From Burkholderia sp. BCC0506 (GTDB lineage Bacteria > Pseudomonadota > Gammaproteobacteria > Burkholderiales > Burkholderiaceae), in NCBI RefSeq assembly GCF_902833145.1, contig NZ_CADFEN010000001.1, positions 863,323-927,322 on the forward strand: 64,000 bases of DNA, written 5' to 3'. The position numbers were made by a program, and so were the translations under genes. The notes below the pieces were generated by a model. That model was given only the letters and a program-made list of their open reading frames with translations, ran no database searches and had not been told where the DNA came from. Of the stretch, positions 29,091 to 38,185 are shown in pieces (position 1 is the stretch's first letter; every line of letters begins with the position of its first letter).

Positions 29091-30725
29091 TCAGTCGGCG
29101 CGGCTGAGTTCCCGGCGCAGGATCTTGCCGACCGTCGACTTCGGCAGCCGGTCGACGAAGCGAACCTGCTTCGGCACCTTGTATGCCGCCAGGCTCGCAC
29201 GGCAATGCGCGACCAGTTGCTCCTCCGTCACGTCGGCGTCCGGCGCAAGCACCACGAACAGCTTGACGGCCTCGCCCGTGCGCGGGTCCGGCACGCCGAT
29301 GCACGCGCATTCGGCGACACCCGGCAGCGCGGTCGCGACCGCTTCCACCTCGTTCGGGTACACGTTGAAGCCCGACACGATGATCATGTCCTTCTTGCGG
29401 TCGACGATCCGCAGGAAGCCGGCCGCGTCGAACACGCCGACGTCGCCGGTGCGGAAATAGCCGTCCGCGGTGAACGCGGCCGCGTTCGCGTCCGGCTTCT
29501 GCCAGTAGCCGCTCATCACCTGCGGCCCCTTCACGCAGATCTCGCCCGCTTCGCCGATCGCCACCTCGCGATCCTGCTCGTCGAGCAGCTTCACGTCGGT
29601 CGACGGCAGCGGCAGGCCCGTGGTGCCCGTGAACCGGTCGATCGACTGCGGGTTGAACGACACGACCGGCGACGTTTCCGACAGTCCGTAGCCTTCGCGA
29701 ATGAAATTGCCCGTCACCGCCTTCCAGCGCGACGAGATCACGTCGATCACCGCCGCGCCGCCGCCCGCCGACAGCTTCAGCCGCGACCAGTCGACCTCCT
29801 TCAGCCGCGGATGGCCGGCGAGCCCCGCGTACAACGTGTTCACGCCGACGAACACCGTGGGCCGCGCGGCCTTCAGCACGTCGACGAACCCGTCCATGTC
29901 GCGCGGGTTCGCGACGAGCCAGTTCTGCGCGCCGATCGCGAAATAGGACAGGAAGTTCACCGTCAGCGCGAAGATGTGATACAGCGGGATCGCCGTCACG
30001 ACGACCTCTTCGCCCGGCTGGCGCGCATCCGGCACGATCGCCGCGAACTGCGCGATGTTCGCGACGAGGTTGCGATGCGACAGCGCCGCGCCCTTCGACA
30101 GGCCCGTCGTGCCGCCCGTGTATTGCAGCAGCAGCAAGTCCGCGCTGCTCAGCGCGACCGGCTCGCACGCGAGCGACGCGCCGGCGGCGATGGCTTGCGC
30201 GAGCGCGGTCGAACCGGGCGGCAGCGCGTCGCACGCGCCGGCCGGCGCGTCGACGACGCCGAGATCCTCGCGCCCCACGCTCAGCACGGTGCGCACGCGC
30301 GTACGGCCGACCACGTCCGCGAACGTGCCCATCGACCCGCCGCACACCACGGCCACCTCGACACCCGCGTCGTCGAGCTGGTGCTCGAGCTCGCGCGCCG
30401 TGTAGAACGGATTCACGTTGACCTGGACCGCGCCGATCTTCGCGACGGCGACGAACACGACCGGAAACGCGAGCACGTTGGGCAGCATCACGGCCACGCG
30501 ATCGCCCTTGCGCACGCCGACGACCTGCTGCAGATAGGCGGCCAGCGCGGTCGACAGGCGCTCGACGTCGGCATAGGTGAGCGTGCGGCCGAACGCATGG
30601 AACGCCGGACGATCGGCGAAGCGGTGCATCGCATCGTCCAGCAGCGCGCTGACGGAAGGATGGCGATCGGGGTCGATCTCGGCGGGGATCGAGCCGTACG
30701 ACCCGATCCAGTGTCTCTTCGTCAT
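29091..30725 (-). CDS. Long-chain acyl-CoA synthetase (FadD-like AMP ligase)
   Basis: A 544-residue ANL-superfamily ligase activating fatty acids through an acyl-AMP. The P-loop YTGGTTGLSKGAALSH, the motif EGYGLSETSP, the hinge YFRTGDVGVFDAAGFLRIVDRKKD (quoted with a break: YFRTGDVG, then DRKKDMI) and the catalytic Lys in PKSTVGKILRREL are all intact. It is divergent from an AraC regulator and followed by another. It probably feeds acyl-CoA to the 21871-27506 operon. A 9-base hairpin lies just before its start. Confidence 0.92.
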   Translation of the reverse strand: MTKRHWIGSYGSIPAEIDPDRHPSVSALLDDAMHRFADRPAFHAFGRTLTYADVERLSTALAAYLQQVVGVRKGDRVAVMLPNVLAFPVVFVAVAKIGAVQVNVNPFYTARELEHQLDDAGVEVAVVCGGSMGTFADVVGRTRVRTVLSVGREDLGVVDAPAGACDALPPGSTALAQAIAAGASLACEPVALSSADLLLLQYTGGTTGLSKGAALSHRNLVANIAQFAAIVPDARQPGEEVVVTAIPLYHIFALTVNFLSYFAIGAQNWLVANPRDMDGFVDVLKAARPTVFVGVNTLYAGLAGHPRLKEVDWSRLKLSAGGGAAVIDVISSRWKAVTGNFIREGYGLSETSPVVSFNPQSIDRFTGTTGLPLPSTDVKLLDEQDREVAIGEAGEICVKGPQVMSGYWQKPDANAAAFTADGYFRTGDVGVFDAAGFLRIVDRKKDMIIVSGFNVYPNEVEAVATALPGVAECACIGVPDPRTGEAVKLFVVLAPDADVTEEQLVAHCRASLAAYKVPKQVRFVDRLPKSTVGKILRRELSRAD

Positions 30726-30742
30726 GTCTCACTCCTCTGGGG

Positions 30743-30766
30743 ACGGCACGCCAGCCTGCGTGCCGT
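30743..30766 (-). promoter_or_regulatory. Hairpin in the leader of the acyl-CoA ligase gene
   Basis: ACGGCACGC and GCGTGCCGT form a perfect 9-base stem with a 6-base loop, 18 bases before the ligase start. It is too close to the start to be an ordinary terminator unless it attenuates; an operator is also possible. The rest of 30726-31035 shows only the presumed divergent promoters. Confidence 0.35.
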
Positions 30767-31035
30767 TCGCACGGCGGCCTGCACGCCGAAGGGCGCGGGC
30801 CGCCACCTGATCGCCGACTATCGCCCGCGCGATGCGCTTTGCAAATGATCCGGGCGGCCGAAAACATGATCGAAACGGACACACGGACGCCTGCGCCTGC
30901 GCGACGTCACACGGCGAACCCCGTCCGCCGGCCCCGCTTCGTCCGTGCATCAGGGTGAACCCGGTGGCGGATGGAACCGTTCCCGAGCAGAATGGCATGC
31001 CGTCAACGATATCGATTCGGACGCAGGATCCCGCC

Positions 31036-32130
31036 ATGTCGCGCAGTGCGCAGTTGAAACCGACGGACGCCCGTCTCCCCCCGCTGCCCGACGCCGCCCA
31101 CGCGTGGCGCGTGCAGCGCTTCACGCCGGCCAAGCTCGCCGTGCTGGTCGAGGTGGCCGCGCAAGCCGGCGTCGATCCGGCGGCCGTACTCGCCGGCACC
31201 GGCCTCACGCAGGCCGACGTCACGGACGCGTTCACGCTCACGTCGCCGCTGCAGTTCCTGACGGCCGCGCGCAATGCGGTCGGCCGGTACGGCGGCACCG
31301 ACCTCGGCGTGCGCGTCGGCCGCCGGCTGCATGCGTCGAGCTACGGCATGTACGGTTACGCGATGCTGTGCTCGGAATCGCTCGCGCGCGCGTTCGATTC
31401 GGCCGTCAAGTATCACCGGCTCGCGAACGGCATGCTGCCGATCCGTTGGATCGAACAGGGCGATACCGCATCGTGGCTGTTTCCTGGCCGGCACGAAGTC
31501 GCCCTGCCCGATCTCGACGAGTCGCTGTACCGTTTCCTGATCGACATGCAGTTCGCGCTGCACGTGACGATCATCAAGGACGTGATGGGTGGATGGTGCG
31601 TGCCCGCGCGCGCGCAGTTCGCGCAGCCGGAGCCGCCGCACGGGGCGCTGCTGGCGGACGCGCTCGAATGCCCGATCGCGTTCGACCAGCCGCATCACGT
31701 GCTCAGCTATCCGGCGGCATGGCTCACGCGCGCGCCGCAGCTCGCGAATCCGATCACCGCCGCGCAGGTGTCGTCGCACTGCGCGCAGTTGCTCGACGAA
31801 TTGCGCAGCCAGTCGGGCATCACGCGACGCGTGTACGAGGAGCTCACCCGCACGCCGGGACAATTCCCCGACATCGACGCGATCGCCGGGATCTTGTGCA
31901 TGACCTCGCGCACGCTGCGCCGCAAGCTCGAAGCCGAAGGCACGTCGTACAGCGAACTGCTGACGAGCGTGCGCAAGGCGCTCGCGATCGACTACCTCGG
32001 CACGACCACGCTCAGCACCGAGGACATCGCACTGGCGCTCGGCTTCAGCGACGCGGTCGGATTCCGTCACGCGTTCAAGCGCTGGACCGGCACGACGCCG
32101 AGCGACGTGCGGCGCAAGCGCGGCAAGTAG
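31036..32130 (+). CDS. AraC-family regulator divergent from the acyl-CoA ligase
   Basis: A 364-residue regulator with an arabinose-binding-type N-terminal domain and a C-terminal AraC HTH (IAGILCMTSRTLRRKLEAEG, ALGFSDAVGFRHAFKRWTG). Start 31036 has AGGATC upstream; 30997 and 30832 are longer alternatives. It is a distant paralogue of the protein at 27925-28971. The divergent placement makes the ligase gene its likely target. Confidence 0.86.
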   Translation: MSRSAQLKPTDARLPPLPDAAHAWRVQRFTPAKLAVLVEVAAQAGVDPAAVLAGTGLTQADVTDAFTLTSPLQFLTAARNAVGRYGGTDLGVRVGRRLHASSYGMYGYAMLCSESLARAFDSAVKYHRLANGMLPIRWIEQGDTASWLFPGRHEVALPDLDESLYRFLIDMQFALHVTIIKDVMGGWCVPARAQFAQPEPPHGALLADALECPIAFDQPHHVLSYPAAWLTRAPQLANPITAAQVSSHCAQLLDELRSQSGITRRVYEELTRTPGQFPDIDAIAGILCMTSRTLRRKLEAEGTSYSELLTSVRKALAIDYLGTTTLSTEDIALALGFSDAVGFRHAFKRWTGTTPSDVRRKRGK

Positions 32131-32146
32131 CGCCTGCCGACCGCGG

Positions 32147-33661
32147 TCAGCGCGCGCCGTCGCCCGCCGCCGGCGACGCGACCGCCAGGGCAAACTCGAA
32201 CACCGCGCCGCGGCCGGGCCGGTCGACGAGCCGGATGCGGCTGCCGTTGAGCGCCAGCATCCGGTGCACGATCAACAGGCCGAGCCCGCCGCTCGTCGCC
32301 GAGCCGCCGCCCGTCGGCCGCTGCGGCCGCTGGAACAGCCCCTCGCGCCGCGCCGCCGGAATCCCTTCGCCGGTATCCGATACGGTCACGACCACGCGAT
32401 CGCCCCGCGGCTCCAGCGCGATCTCGATCTCGCCCTGCGAAGGCGTATGCCGCAGCGCGTTGTCGAGCAGGTTGGTGAGCACGCGCTCGATCATCCCGAG
32501 ATCGGCCGATACGACCGGCACGCGCGGCGGGATCCGCGCATGCAGTGCGACGCCGCGCGACTGCGCGGCCAGCTCGAATTTCTGGAACACGTCCTGCACG
32601 AGATCGACGAGCGAGAACGGCTCGCGCTCGGCCTGCACGCCGCCCGATTCGAGCCGCGCGAGCTCGAACAGCGCCTGCGCGAGCCGCCCGACCTTCGCGC
32701 TCTGCGCGAGCGCGATCGACAGGTAGCGCCGCCGCTCGGGCTCGGCCAGCGTGTCGGCCTTCAGCGACAGCGTCTCCAGATAGCCGTGCAGCGACGTGAG
32801 CGGCGTGCGCAGGTCGTGCGAGATGTTCGTGATCAGTTCGCGCCGCTGCTGATCCTGGCGCGTCAACGCGCGCCACTGGTCGCCGATCCGGTCGGCCATC
32901 TGCGCGAACGCGGATTCGAGCACCGCGATGTCGTCGCCGCGGCGGCCCGACGGCAAGCGCAGCACCGGCGGCGGCATGTCGGGCGCACCGCGCGCGCCGG
33001 ATGCGCCGTTCGCGTCGAAGCCGCGCATCGCGGCCGTCAGCCGGCGCAGCGGGCGCGTGATGAAGCTGAACGCGACGAGGCCCGCGAGCAGGCCGAGCAG
33101 CGCGACGATCGCCATCGACCATAGCGTCGTGCGCAGCACGTTGCCGGCGTCGACGCGCGCGGCGAGCCGGTCATGCGCCTCGCCGAGCAGCACCACGTAG
33201 ATGTAGCCCGACGGCGGCTGCCCCGCGCGCTGCAGCGGCGCGGCGCTGAACACCTTGCGCGCATCGGGGCTGCGCGGATCGTCGCCGAGGATCGGCAGCG
33301 GCTCGCCCGCGATGAAGCGCTGCACGGGGGCGAGGTCGACACGGTCGCGCTTCACGTGGCCCGGCGGCGCATCGTCGCCCTTGATGCGTCCCGCGTTGTC
33401 GAGCAGGTACACCTCGACGCTCGGGTTCACGCCCATCAACTGGCCGAACAGCGTGCGCACGGCGTCGGGGCGCAGCCCGTTCGCGTCCATCAGCGGCGCG
33501 CTGCCCGCGATGTTGGCGGCCAGGTCGCGCGACAGCGCCTGCACGACTTCCTTTTCGCGCATGTCGTTCGCACGGATCTGCAGCCACGCCGACGCGCCCG
33601 AGCACGCGAGCAGCAGGATCGAGAACGCGAGCGACAGCCGCTGGGTGAGGGTCAGCTTCAT
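32147..33661 (-). CDS. Sensor histidine kinase
   Basis: A 504-residue two-TM kinase: TM1 about residues 9-26, a periplasmic sensor up to about 178, TM2 about 182-201, HAMP, H-box NISHDLRTPLTSL with His 282, N-box LLDNALRHTP, and ATP motifs SDTGEGIP and GGLGLLIVHRM. The start overlaps the response-regulator stop (ATGA). It converges on the AraC gene to the left. The input signal is unknown. Confidence 0.88.
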   Translation of the reverse strand: MKLTLTQRLSLAFSILLLACSGASAWLQIRANDMREKEVVQALSRDLAANIAGSAPLMDANGLRPDAVRTLFGQLMGVNPSVEVYLLDNAGRIKGDDAPPGHVKRDRVDLAPVQRFIAGEPLPILGDDPRSPDARKVFSAAPLQRAGQPPSGYIYVVLLGEAHDRLAARVDAGNVLRTTLWSMAIVALLGLLAGLVAFSFITRPLRRLTAAMRGFDANGASGARGAPDMPPPVLRLPSGRRGDDIAVLESAFAQMADRIGDQWRALTRQDQQRRELITNISHDLRTPLTSLHGYLETLSLKADTLAEPERRRYLSIALAQSAKVGRLAQALFELARLESGGVQAEREPFSLVDLVQDVFQKFELAAQSRGVALHARIPPRVPVVSADLGMIERVLTNLLDNALRHTPSQGEIEIALEPRGDRVVVTVSDTGEGIPAARREGLFQRPQRPTGGGSATSGGLGLLIVHRMLALNGSRIRLVDRPGRGAVFEFALAVASPAAGDGAR

Positions 33662-34380
33662 CACGTATCCCGCTGGCCGGGTGCAGCGAGCTTGTAGCCG
33701 CGGCCCCATACGGTGAGGATCCGCACGGGCTCGGCCGGATCGGCCTCGATCTTCGCGCGCAGGCGGTTGATGTGGGTGTTGACCGTATGTTCGTAGCCTT
33801 CGTGCTGGTAGCCCCACACCGCATTGAGCAGGTCCATCCGCGAGAACACCTTGCCCGGGTGCCGCGCGAAGAAATACAGCAGGTCGAATTCGCGTGGCGT
33901 GAGGTCGATGCGCGTGCCGTCGACGCTCGCTTCTCGCGCGATCGGGTCGATCGTCAGCCCCGCGACGTCGAGCGTGCCCGCGTCGATCCGCGAATCGCGC
34001 GCGAGCGCATCGACGCGCCGCAGCAGCGCCTTCACGCGCGCGACGAGTTCGAGCACCGAGAACGGCTTCGCGAGGTAGTCGTCGGCGCCGAGTTCGAGGC
34101 CGAGGATCCGGTGCACCTCGCTCGAGCGCGCGCTCGTGATGATGATCGGCGTGTAGCGCGTCATCGCCCGCGCGCGCCGGCAGATCTCGAGGCCGTCGAC
34201 GCCCGGCAGCATCAGGTCGAGGATCAGCGCGTCCCAGTTGCCCTGTTCGAGCAGGCGCAGCCCTTCGGCGCCGTCCGCGCTGTGCACGACCTCGTAGCGT
34301 TCGTCGCGCAGGTGCAGGCTCAGCACGTCGGCGATGTCGGCGTCGTCCTCGACGATCAGGATACGTTTCGGTTGGTCCAT
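33661..34380 (-). CDS. OmpR-family response regulator
   Basis: A 239-residue regulator: acidic pocket VEDD, phospho-acceptor Asp 55 (ALILDLMLPG), switch residues in ITSARS and LAKPF, and a winged helix ending ILTVWGRGYKLA. It is first gene of the pair with the kinase at 32147. The longer upstream frame to 34713 has no homologous character. It is divergent from the solute-binding protein gene at 34646. Confidence 0.9.
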   Translation of the reverse strand: MDQPKRILIVEDDADIADVLSLHLRDERYEVVHSADGAEGLRLLEQGNWDALILDLMLPGVDGLEICRRARAMTRYTPIIITSARSSEVHRILGLELGADDYLAKPFSVLELVARVKALLRRVDALARDSRIDAGTLDVAGLTIDPIAREASVDGTRIDLTPREFDLLYFFARHPGKVFSRMDLLNAVWGYQHEGYEHTVNTHINRLRAKIEADPAEPVRILTVWGRGYKLAAPGQRDT

Positions 34381-34576
34381 GGCGGTGGGCGGCGGCAAGC
34401 GGGAGCGGGGCTCGGAAAGGGTTGTCGGGCGGCGATCGGCGGTCCGGGTCGAAGCGCGGCGGAAGGCCGCGCTGCCGTCATTGTGCAAAATTTTACGGCA
34501 GCGAGTGATCACATTTCGTTTATCTTTGGACCGCGCCTGTACCGCGAGCCAATATTCGCAAGACATTCGGCTCGGG

Positions 34577-34609
34577 GCTAAGTATCCGCTCATGCACGGG
34601 CCATACAGT
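34577..34609 (+). promoter_or_regulatory. GCTCA-type promoter before the solute-binding protein gene
   Basis: GCTAA-N6-GCTCA-N11-TACAGT, with the -10-like hexamer at 34604-34609 and the gene start at 34646. It fits the shared architecture (half-sites 11 bp apart, then 11 bp, then -10). The rest of 34381-34576 shows no gene. Confidence 0.6.
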
Positions 34610-34645
34610 TTCCGTCCAACCATGACGCGCACGGACGGAGTGCCG

Positions 34646-35425
34646 ATGAGGAAACGACATCTTCTGGCGGTATCGCTGCTGGCGATCTGGGCAGCGAGCG
34701 CCCATGCAGACAACTGGACGACCGTTCGATTCGGCGCCGCGACGAGCTACCCGCCGTTTCATTCGCAACGAGCGGACGGGCGCCTCGCCGGCTTCGACAT
34801 CGATCTCGGCGACGAGATCTGCCGTCGCATGCATGTGCGATGCGTGTGGGTCGAGAGCGACTTCGACAGCATCATCCCCGCGCTCGAGGCGCGAAAGTTC
34901 GACGGCATCCTGTCGGCGCTGTCGATCACGCCGGAGCGCGCCGAACAGATCGCCTTCTCATCGAAGCTCTACGACATCCCCTCCCGGCTCGTCGCGAGGA
35001 AAGACAGCGGCTTGCTGCCGACGCCGGCATCGCTGAAAGGCGAACGGGTCGGCGTGGTTCAAGGGTCGACTCAGGAACGCTATGCGCAGACCTTCTGGGC
35101 GCCCGAAGGCGTGACCGTCGTGTCGTACGACGATCAGCAACTCGTCTATGCGGACCTTCTGGAAGGCCGGCTCGCCGCCACGCTGACCAACGCGGCGCAG
35201 GCCGAGTACGGTTTTCTGAATACCGCGGCGGGTGCCGGCTATGCATTCGCCGGAGAGCCACTGTCCGACCCGGACATTTTCGGCGTCGGCACCGCGGTCG
35301 GTTTGCGAAAACAGGATACCGACCTCAAAGCCCGCATCGATCGCGCGATAGCGGCGATGCTCGCGGACGGCACGTATCGCAAGATCGCGAGCAAGTATTT
35401 CAGTTTCGACGTGTACGGGAACTGA
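34646..35425 (+). CDS. Periplasmic solute-binding protein (amino-acid ABC type)
   Basis: A 259-residue type-2 periplasmic binding protein with a clear signal peptide (LLAVSLLAIWAASAHA). Family landmarks are FDIDLGDEICRR, FDSIIPALEARKFDGILSAL and GVVQGSTQERYA. The group usually binds polar or basic amino acids. GGAG lies before the ATG at 34646. No ABC permease or ATPase genes are adjacent, so it is an orphan receptor or acts with a distant transporter. It has a GCTCA-type promoter, the leftmost of that set. Confidence 0.87.
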   Translation: MRKRHLLAVSLLAIWAASAHADNWTTVRFGAATSYPPFHSQRADGRLAGFDIDLGDEICRRMHVRCVWVESDFDSIIPALEARKFDGILSALSITPERAEQIAFSSKLYDIPSRLVARKDSGLLPTPASLKGERVGVVQGSTQERYAQTFWAPEGVTVVSYDDQQLVYADLLEGRLAATLTNAAQAEYGFLNTAAGAGYAFAGEPLSDPDIFGVGTAVGLRKQDTDLKARIDRAIAAMLADGTYRKIASKYFSFDVYGN

Positions 35426-35463
35426 CGACGCACTTCGGTCCGGGCCGCGTCGCATGCGGCACC

Positions 35464-35496
35464 GCTCATTGTCTGCTCATTCTGCGGCGGTACAGT
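35464..35496 (+). promoter_or_regulatory. GCTCA-type promoter before the first FUSC gene
   Basis: GCTCA-TTGTCT-GCTCA-N11-TACAGT. Both half-sites are perfect and the -10-like element is at 35491-35496, about 80 bases before the gene start at 35582. Confidence 0.65.
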
Positions 35497-35581
35497 CGAT
35501 TCCCGGCAGCCGGCGCCAGCCGACTGCACCCCGGACGCACGCGCATCCAGCGCGCGCGACATACGTCTAAAGGGAACCTCG

Positions 35582-36658
35582 ATGAACGGTATCGCTGACG
35601 CCGGTGCCCGCACCACGTCGAAACTCGTCGTCTGGCTCGCTCGCGTCGACCCGGGCGCCCATCGACGCATCAAGGGCATAAGGCTCGTGGTCGTTTATGC
35701 CCTCGCGACGGCCATCGGATCGTGGGGCGGCTTCGCCCGGCACGCGCACACCGCCGCATCGGTCGCCACGCTGGCCGCAACGTTTGCGCTATGGGCTAGC
35801 GTGTCGGACACGCGTGCGACACGCACGGAATCCAGCCGCGATCTCGTTGTCCTTTGCACTGCTGGGGCACTCGGCGCACTGACGTTCGCGTCGTTCGGGC
35901 CCTGGCTCGTCGAGCACAGCCGCGCAGGCGCCGAGCTGATCCTTGTCACGGGCGCTTTTTGCGTCGGCTATTCGAAGCGCTTCGGCACGGTCGGCGCGGG
36001 CATCGGCTCGCAGCTTTATATCGGTCAACTGGCGGCGTACACGATGCGGATCGAGCCCGCGGATACGTCGACCATCGCCCTTGCGTTGCTCATCGCCTGG
36101 GTCGCTGCGATCGTCCCGCGCCTGCTGACCCCGACCGAAGAACGCGCCGCCGATCGGCCGGCACTCGACGCCGCGGCGGAACACGGCGGACGCGCAATAT
36201 CGCCGGCGTTGGCCATGGGCCTGCAGGCAGCGAGCGGAGCGCTTGTCGTCGTGTTGCTGAACGGCGCGTTTGGCCTCACCGAATCGGTGTGTGCGATCAC
36301 CGCGTGCGTGTACGTCGTCGCGACGTCGTCGACGGGAACTGCCGAGCGGGTGCGATGGCGCATCTGCGGCACGCTGGTCGGGGTGCCTGTCGCGCTCGCC
36401 TGCCTGCCGCTTGCGGAGCACCTGCCGCTCGTCGCATGGGCGATGGCGGCGCTCGCGATGGTCGTCTACGCGATGGCGCTGCCCGATCGCTACGACATTG
36501 CCTGCGGTGCGTCTGCTTTTGCGCTGATCGTGACCCTTGCCGCAAGTGGCGTGCATTCGATTCCGGTGCTCGCGGCACGCGCGTGGGAAACGTCGATCGG
36601 CGGCACGCTCGGGCTCGTTTGCGCGAAGCTGATCTTTCCTTTGAAGGCAGGACGGTAG
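35582..36658 (+). CDS. FUSC-family inner-membrane protein
   Basis: A 358-residue membrane protein with two blocks of hydrophobic helices (about residues 35-180 and 215-345) separated by a charged stretch, the layout of FUSC/aromatic-acid-exporter-like proteins, though shorter than YccS or AaeB and without their cytosolic domain. It is preceded by AAAGGGAAC ahead of the ATG. A second FUSC-type gene lies at 42381. The substrate is unknown; the family is linked to export of aromatic acids and lipid transport. Confidence 0.72.
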   Translation: MNGIADAGARTTSKLVVWLARVDPGAHRRIKGIRLVVVYALATAIGSWGGFARHAHTAASVATLAATFALWASVSDTRATRTESSRDLVVLCTAGALGALTFASFGPWLVEHSRAGAELILVTGAFCVGYSKRFGTVGAGIGSQLYIGQLAAYTMRIEPADTSTIALALLIAWVAAIVPRLLTPTEERAADRPALDAAAEHGGRAISPALAMGLQAASGALVVVLLNGAFGLTESVCAITACVYVVATSSTGTAERVRWRICGTLVGVPVALACLPLAEHLPLVAWAMAALAMVVYAMALPDRYDIACGASAFALIVTLAASGVHSIPVLAARAWETSIGGTLGLVCAKLIFPLKAGR

Positions 36659-36714
36659 CGTCGACGAGACGCCCGGGCAGCGGCCGGATGTGCCCGCCCG
36701 ACTTAGTTTCAAAT

Positions 36715-36747
36715 CCTGACTTCGAGCTCATGCACGGCGGCTACGTT
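36715..36747 (+). promoter_or_regulatory. GCTCA-type promoter before the 37000 gene
   Basis: CCTGA-N6-GCTCA-N11-TACGTT, the -10-like hexamer at 36742-36747. It would give an untranslated leader of about 245 bases to the gene at 37000. I see no gene inside 36748-36999; a small protein or a regulatory leader cannot be excluded. Confidence 0.45.
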
Positions 36748-36999
36748 CGATTCATTGCAACCGCGATGGCGAAAGCGGCGACGGAAAAAGGCGACGTCGG
36801 TGAAGCGCGAGCGCATCGAATGCGCTGCGGCCCGAGCAGGAGACGCAACCGTACGTCGACAGCGTGACGACTGAAATCGACCAAGCCTTCGAACCCGCTA
36901 AAACGGCATCGCAACGTACGGCGCGGTCCCGCATCGCAGGAACGAGCATTCTCTCGGTCGCGGTACGAAGCGTCGCCCGTCCGACCCCAAGGAAAACAC

Positions 37000-37650
37000 A
37001 TGACTGCCCGACGCGACACGTATCGTGCTCCCGGACCCGGCGAGCAAATCGGCCTCCGTTTCACACCGACGGGCGACGCGCGGTCGCTCGCTGATGCAAC
37101 ACGCATGCGATCGTTCGCCGCGGAACCGCGTGGAGCCGCTTTCATTTCGCATGCCGAGCTTCCGGCACGCGATCGCGACGCAGCAGCGAACCGACATGTA
37201 CCGGCCGCTCCCGAACCGACGGAACTCGCCGATCGGGTCGGAGCCACGCTCGCGGCCCGACAGTCCGTCGTGGATTCCGTCCGTCGCTACGGCCGCGGCG
37301 ACGAATTGATCTTCTTCGCGCCAGGGACTGCGCCGGACGGCTGGCGGCATGCAGGCGCGAGCACGCTGACCGTTGCGTATCGCGAAGTAGCCGTGTTGCT
37401 TCGGCCGGTGATCCTGGCAGAGCGGCGAGCGCGGTCCGCTCCGGTCACGAACACGCGAACGAGCGACGGGACCACGCACAACGTGCGCTCCGACACGCGC
37501 CGCAATGGACCGAAACTGCGCACGATCGGACTCGCGCTGGCGGGCACCATTGTCGTCTGCGCCTTAGTCGCGTTCATGGTGGTACATGGGCCGGCCGGCT
37601 GGACGTATTGGCTTTACAACCGCGACAGCACCGCATTCCTTATCCGTTGA
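37000..37650 (+). CDS. Hypothetical protein with C-terminal membrane anchor
   Basis: A 216-residue protein of no family known to me. Residues 1-175 are hydrophilic, rich in Arg and Ala; one strong membrane helix follows at about 176-197 (LALAGTIVVCALVAFMVV), with a short tail. There is no signal peptide, so the bulk is probably cytosolic and tail-anchored. AAGGAA lies before the ATG. Codon use is less biased than in the metabolic genes to the left. It is under a candidate GCTCA-type promoter. Confidence 0.6.
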   Translation: MTARRDTYRAPGPGEQIGLRFTPTGDARSLADATRMRSFAAEPRGAAFISHAELPARDRDAAANRHVPAAPEPTELADRVGATLAARQSVVDSVRRYGRGDELIFFAPGTAPDGWRHAGASTLTVAYREVAVLLRPVILAERRARSAPVTNTRTSDGTTHNVRSDTRRNGPKLRTIGLALAGTIVVCALVAFMVVHGPAGWTYWLYNRDSTAFLIR

Positions 37651-37752
37651 CGTGTGCGCGAAAAGGAATGCGGAACCCATATCGCGCAAATCGCCGGCCT
37701 AGGCTCGTGCCTCGCCGCCGCGCCCCGTCGCACCTCCCGAACGACACCGTCG

Positions 37753-37785
37753 CCTCACGTAGCGCTCATTTCCGGCACGTAGGAT
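37753..37785 (+). promoter_or_regulatory. GCTCA-type promoter before the small DUF3563-like gene
   Basis: CCTCA-N6-GCTCA-N11-TAGGAT, -10-like hexamer at 37780-37785, gene start at 37845. The same TAGGAT occurs at the promoter of the paralogous gene (58639-58671). Confidence 0.6.
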
Positions 37786-37844
37786 TTTCGGCATCGACAA
37801 GCGCATCCGCACGGCGTGCGGTGCTCCACCTCCAGGAGAAGATC

Positions 37845-38030
37845 ATGATCGACAAGCTGCTCGCGAAGCTGTTCGCCAACCTGGTACTCACGGGAAACCT
37901 CCAGCGCGACGTATATCTCGACCATTTCACCGGTCCCGTCGACCTTACAAGCCACAGTCACTATTTCGTGGCGAATCATGCGCCGTTCTCGCTGCCGTAC
38001 GACGATCGTCGGCGCGACGGGCGCGACTGA
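37845..38030 (+). CDS. Small 61-residue protein, divergent relative of the 58732 protein (DUF3563-like)
   Basis: A small cytosolic protein starting MIDKLLAKLFANLV. CAGGAGAAG is an excellent ribosome site. It has exactly the length of the 58732 product (61 residues), the same start (MI-x-[KR]-x-LA-[KR]-L), RD-x-YL at position 21 and an RDG-[KR]-D end, but the middle is unlike. I infer divergent paralogues. Family function is unknown. It lies directly before a universal stress protein gene. Confidence 0.65.
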   Translation: MIDKLLAKLFANLVLTGNLQRDVYLDHFTGPVDLTSHSHYFVANHAPFSLPYDDRRRDGRD

Positions 38031-38088
38031 TGTCGTTCCGCGCCCGCTTTACGTTGACGGCGCGATACGCGTCTGCGCAAGCGACCCG

Positions 38089-38121
38089 ACTCATCCCGAT
38101 CTCATTCGAGCACATCAGGAC
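38089..38121 (+). promoter_or_regulatory. Weak GCTCA-type promoter candidate before the first universal stress gene
   Basis: ACTCA-N6-TCTCA-N11-CAGGAC keeps the 11-base spacings but neither half-site is perfect and the hexamer is poor. If real, transcription would begin near 38128, favouring the translation start at 38186. Confidence 0.25.
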
Positions 38122-38185
38122 GACGATGTCGCAATCCGGTCCGTCCGATGTTTCCCGTGTTTCCTTTTGTCAGCCGAGCCCGAAC

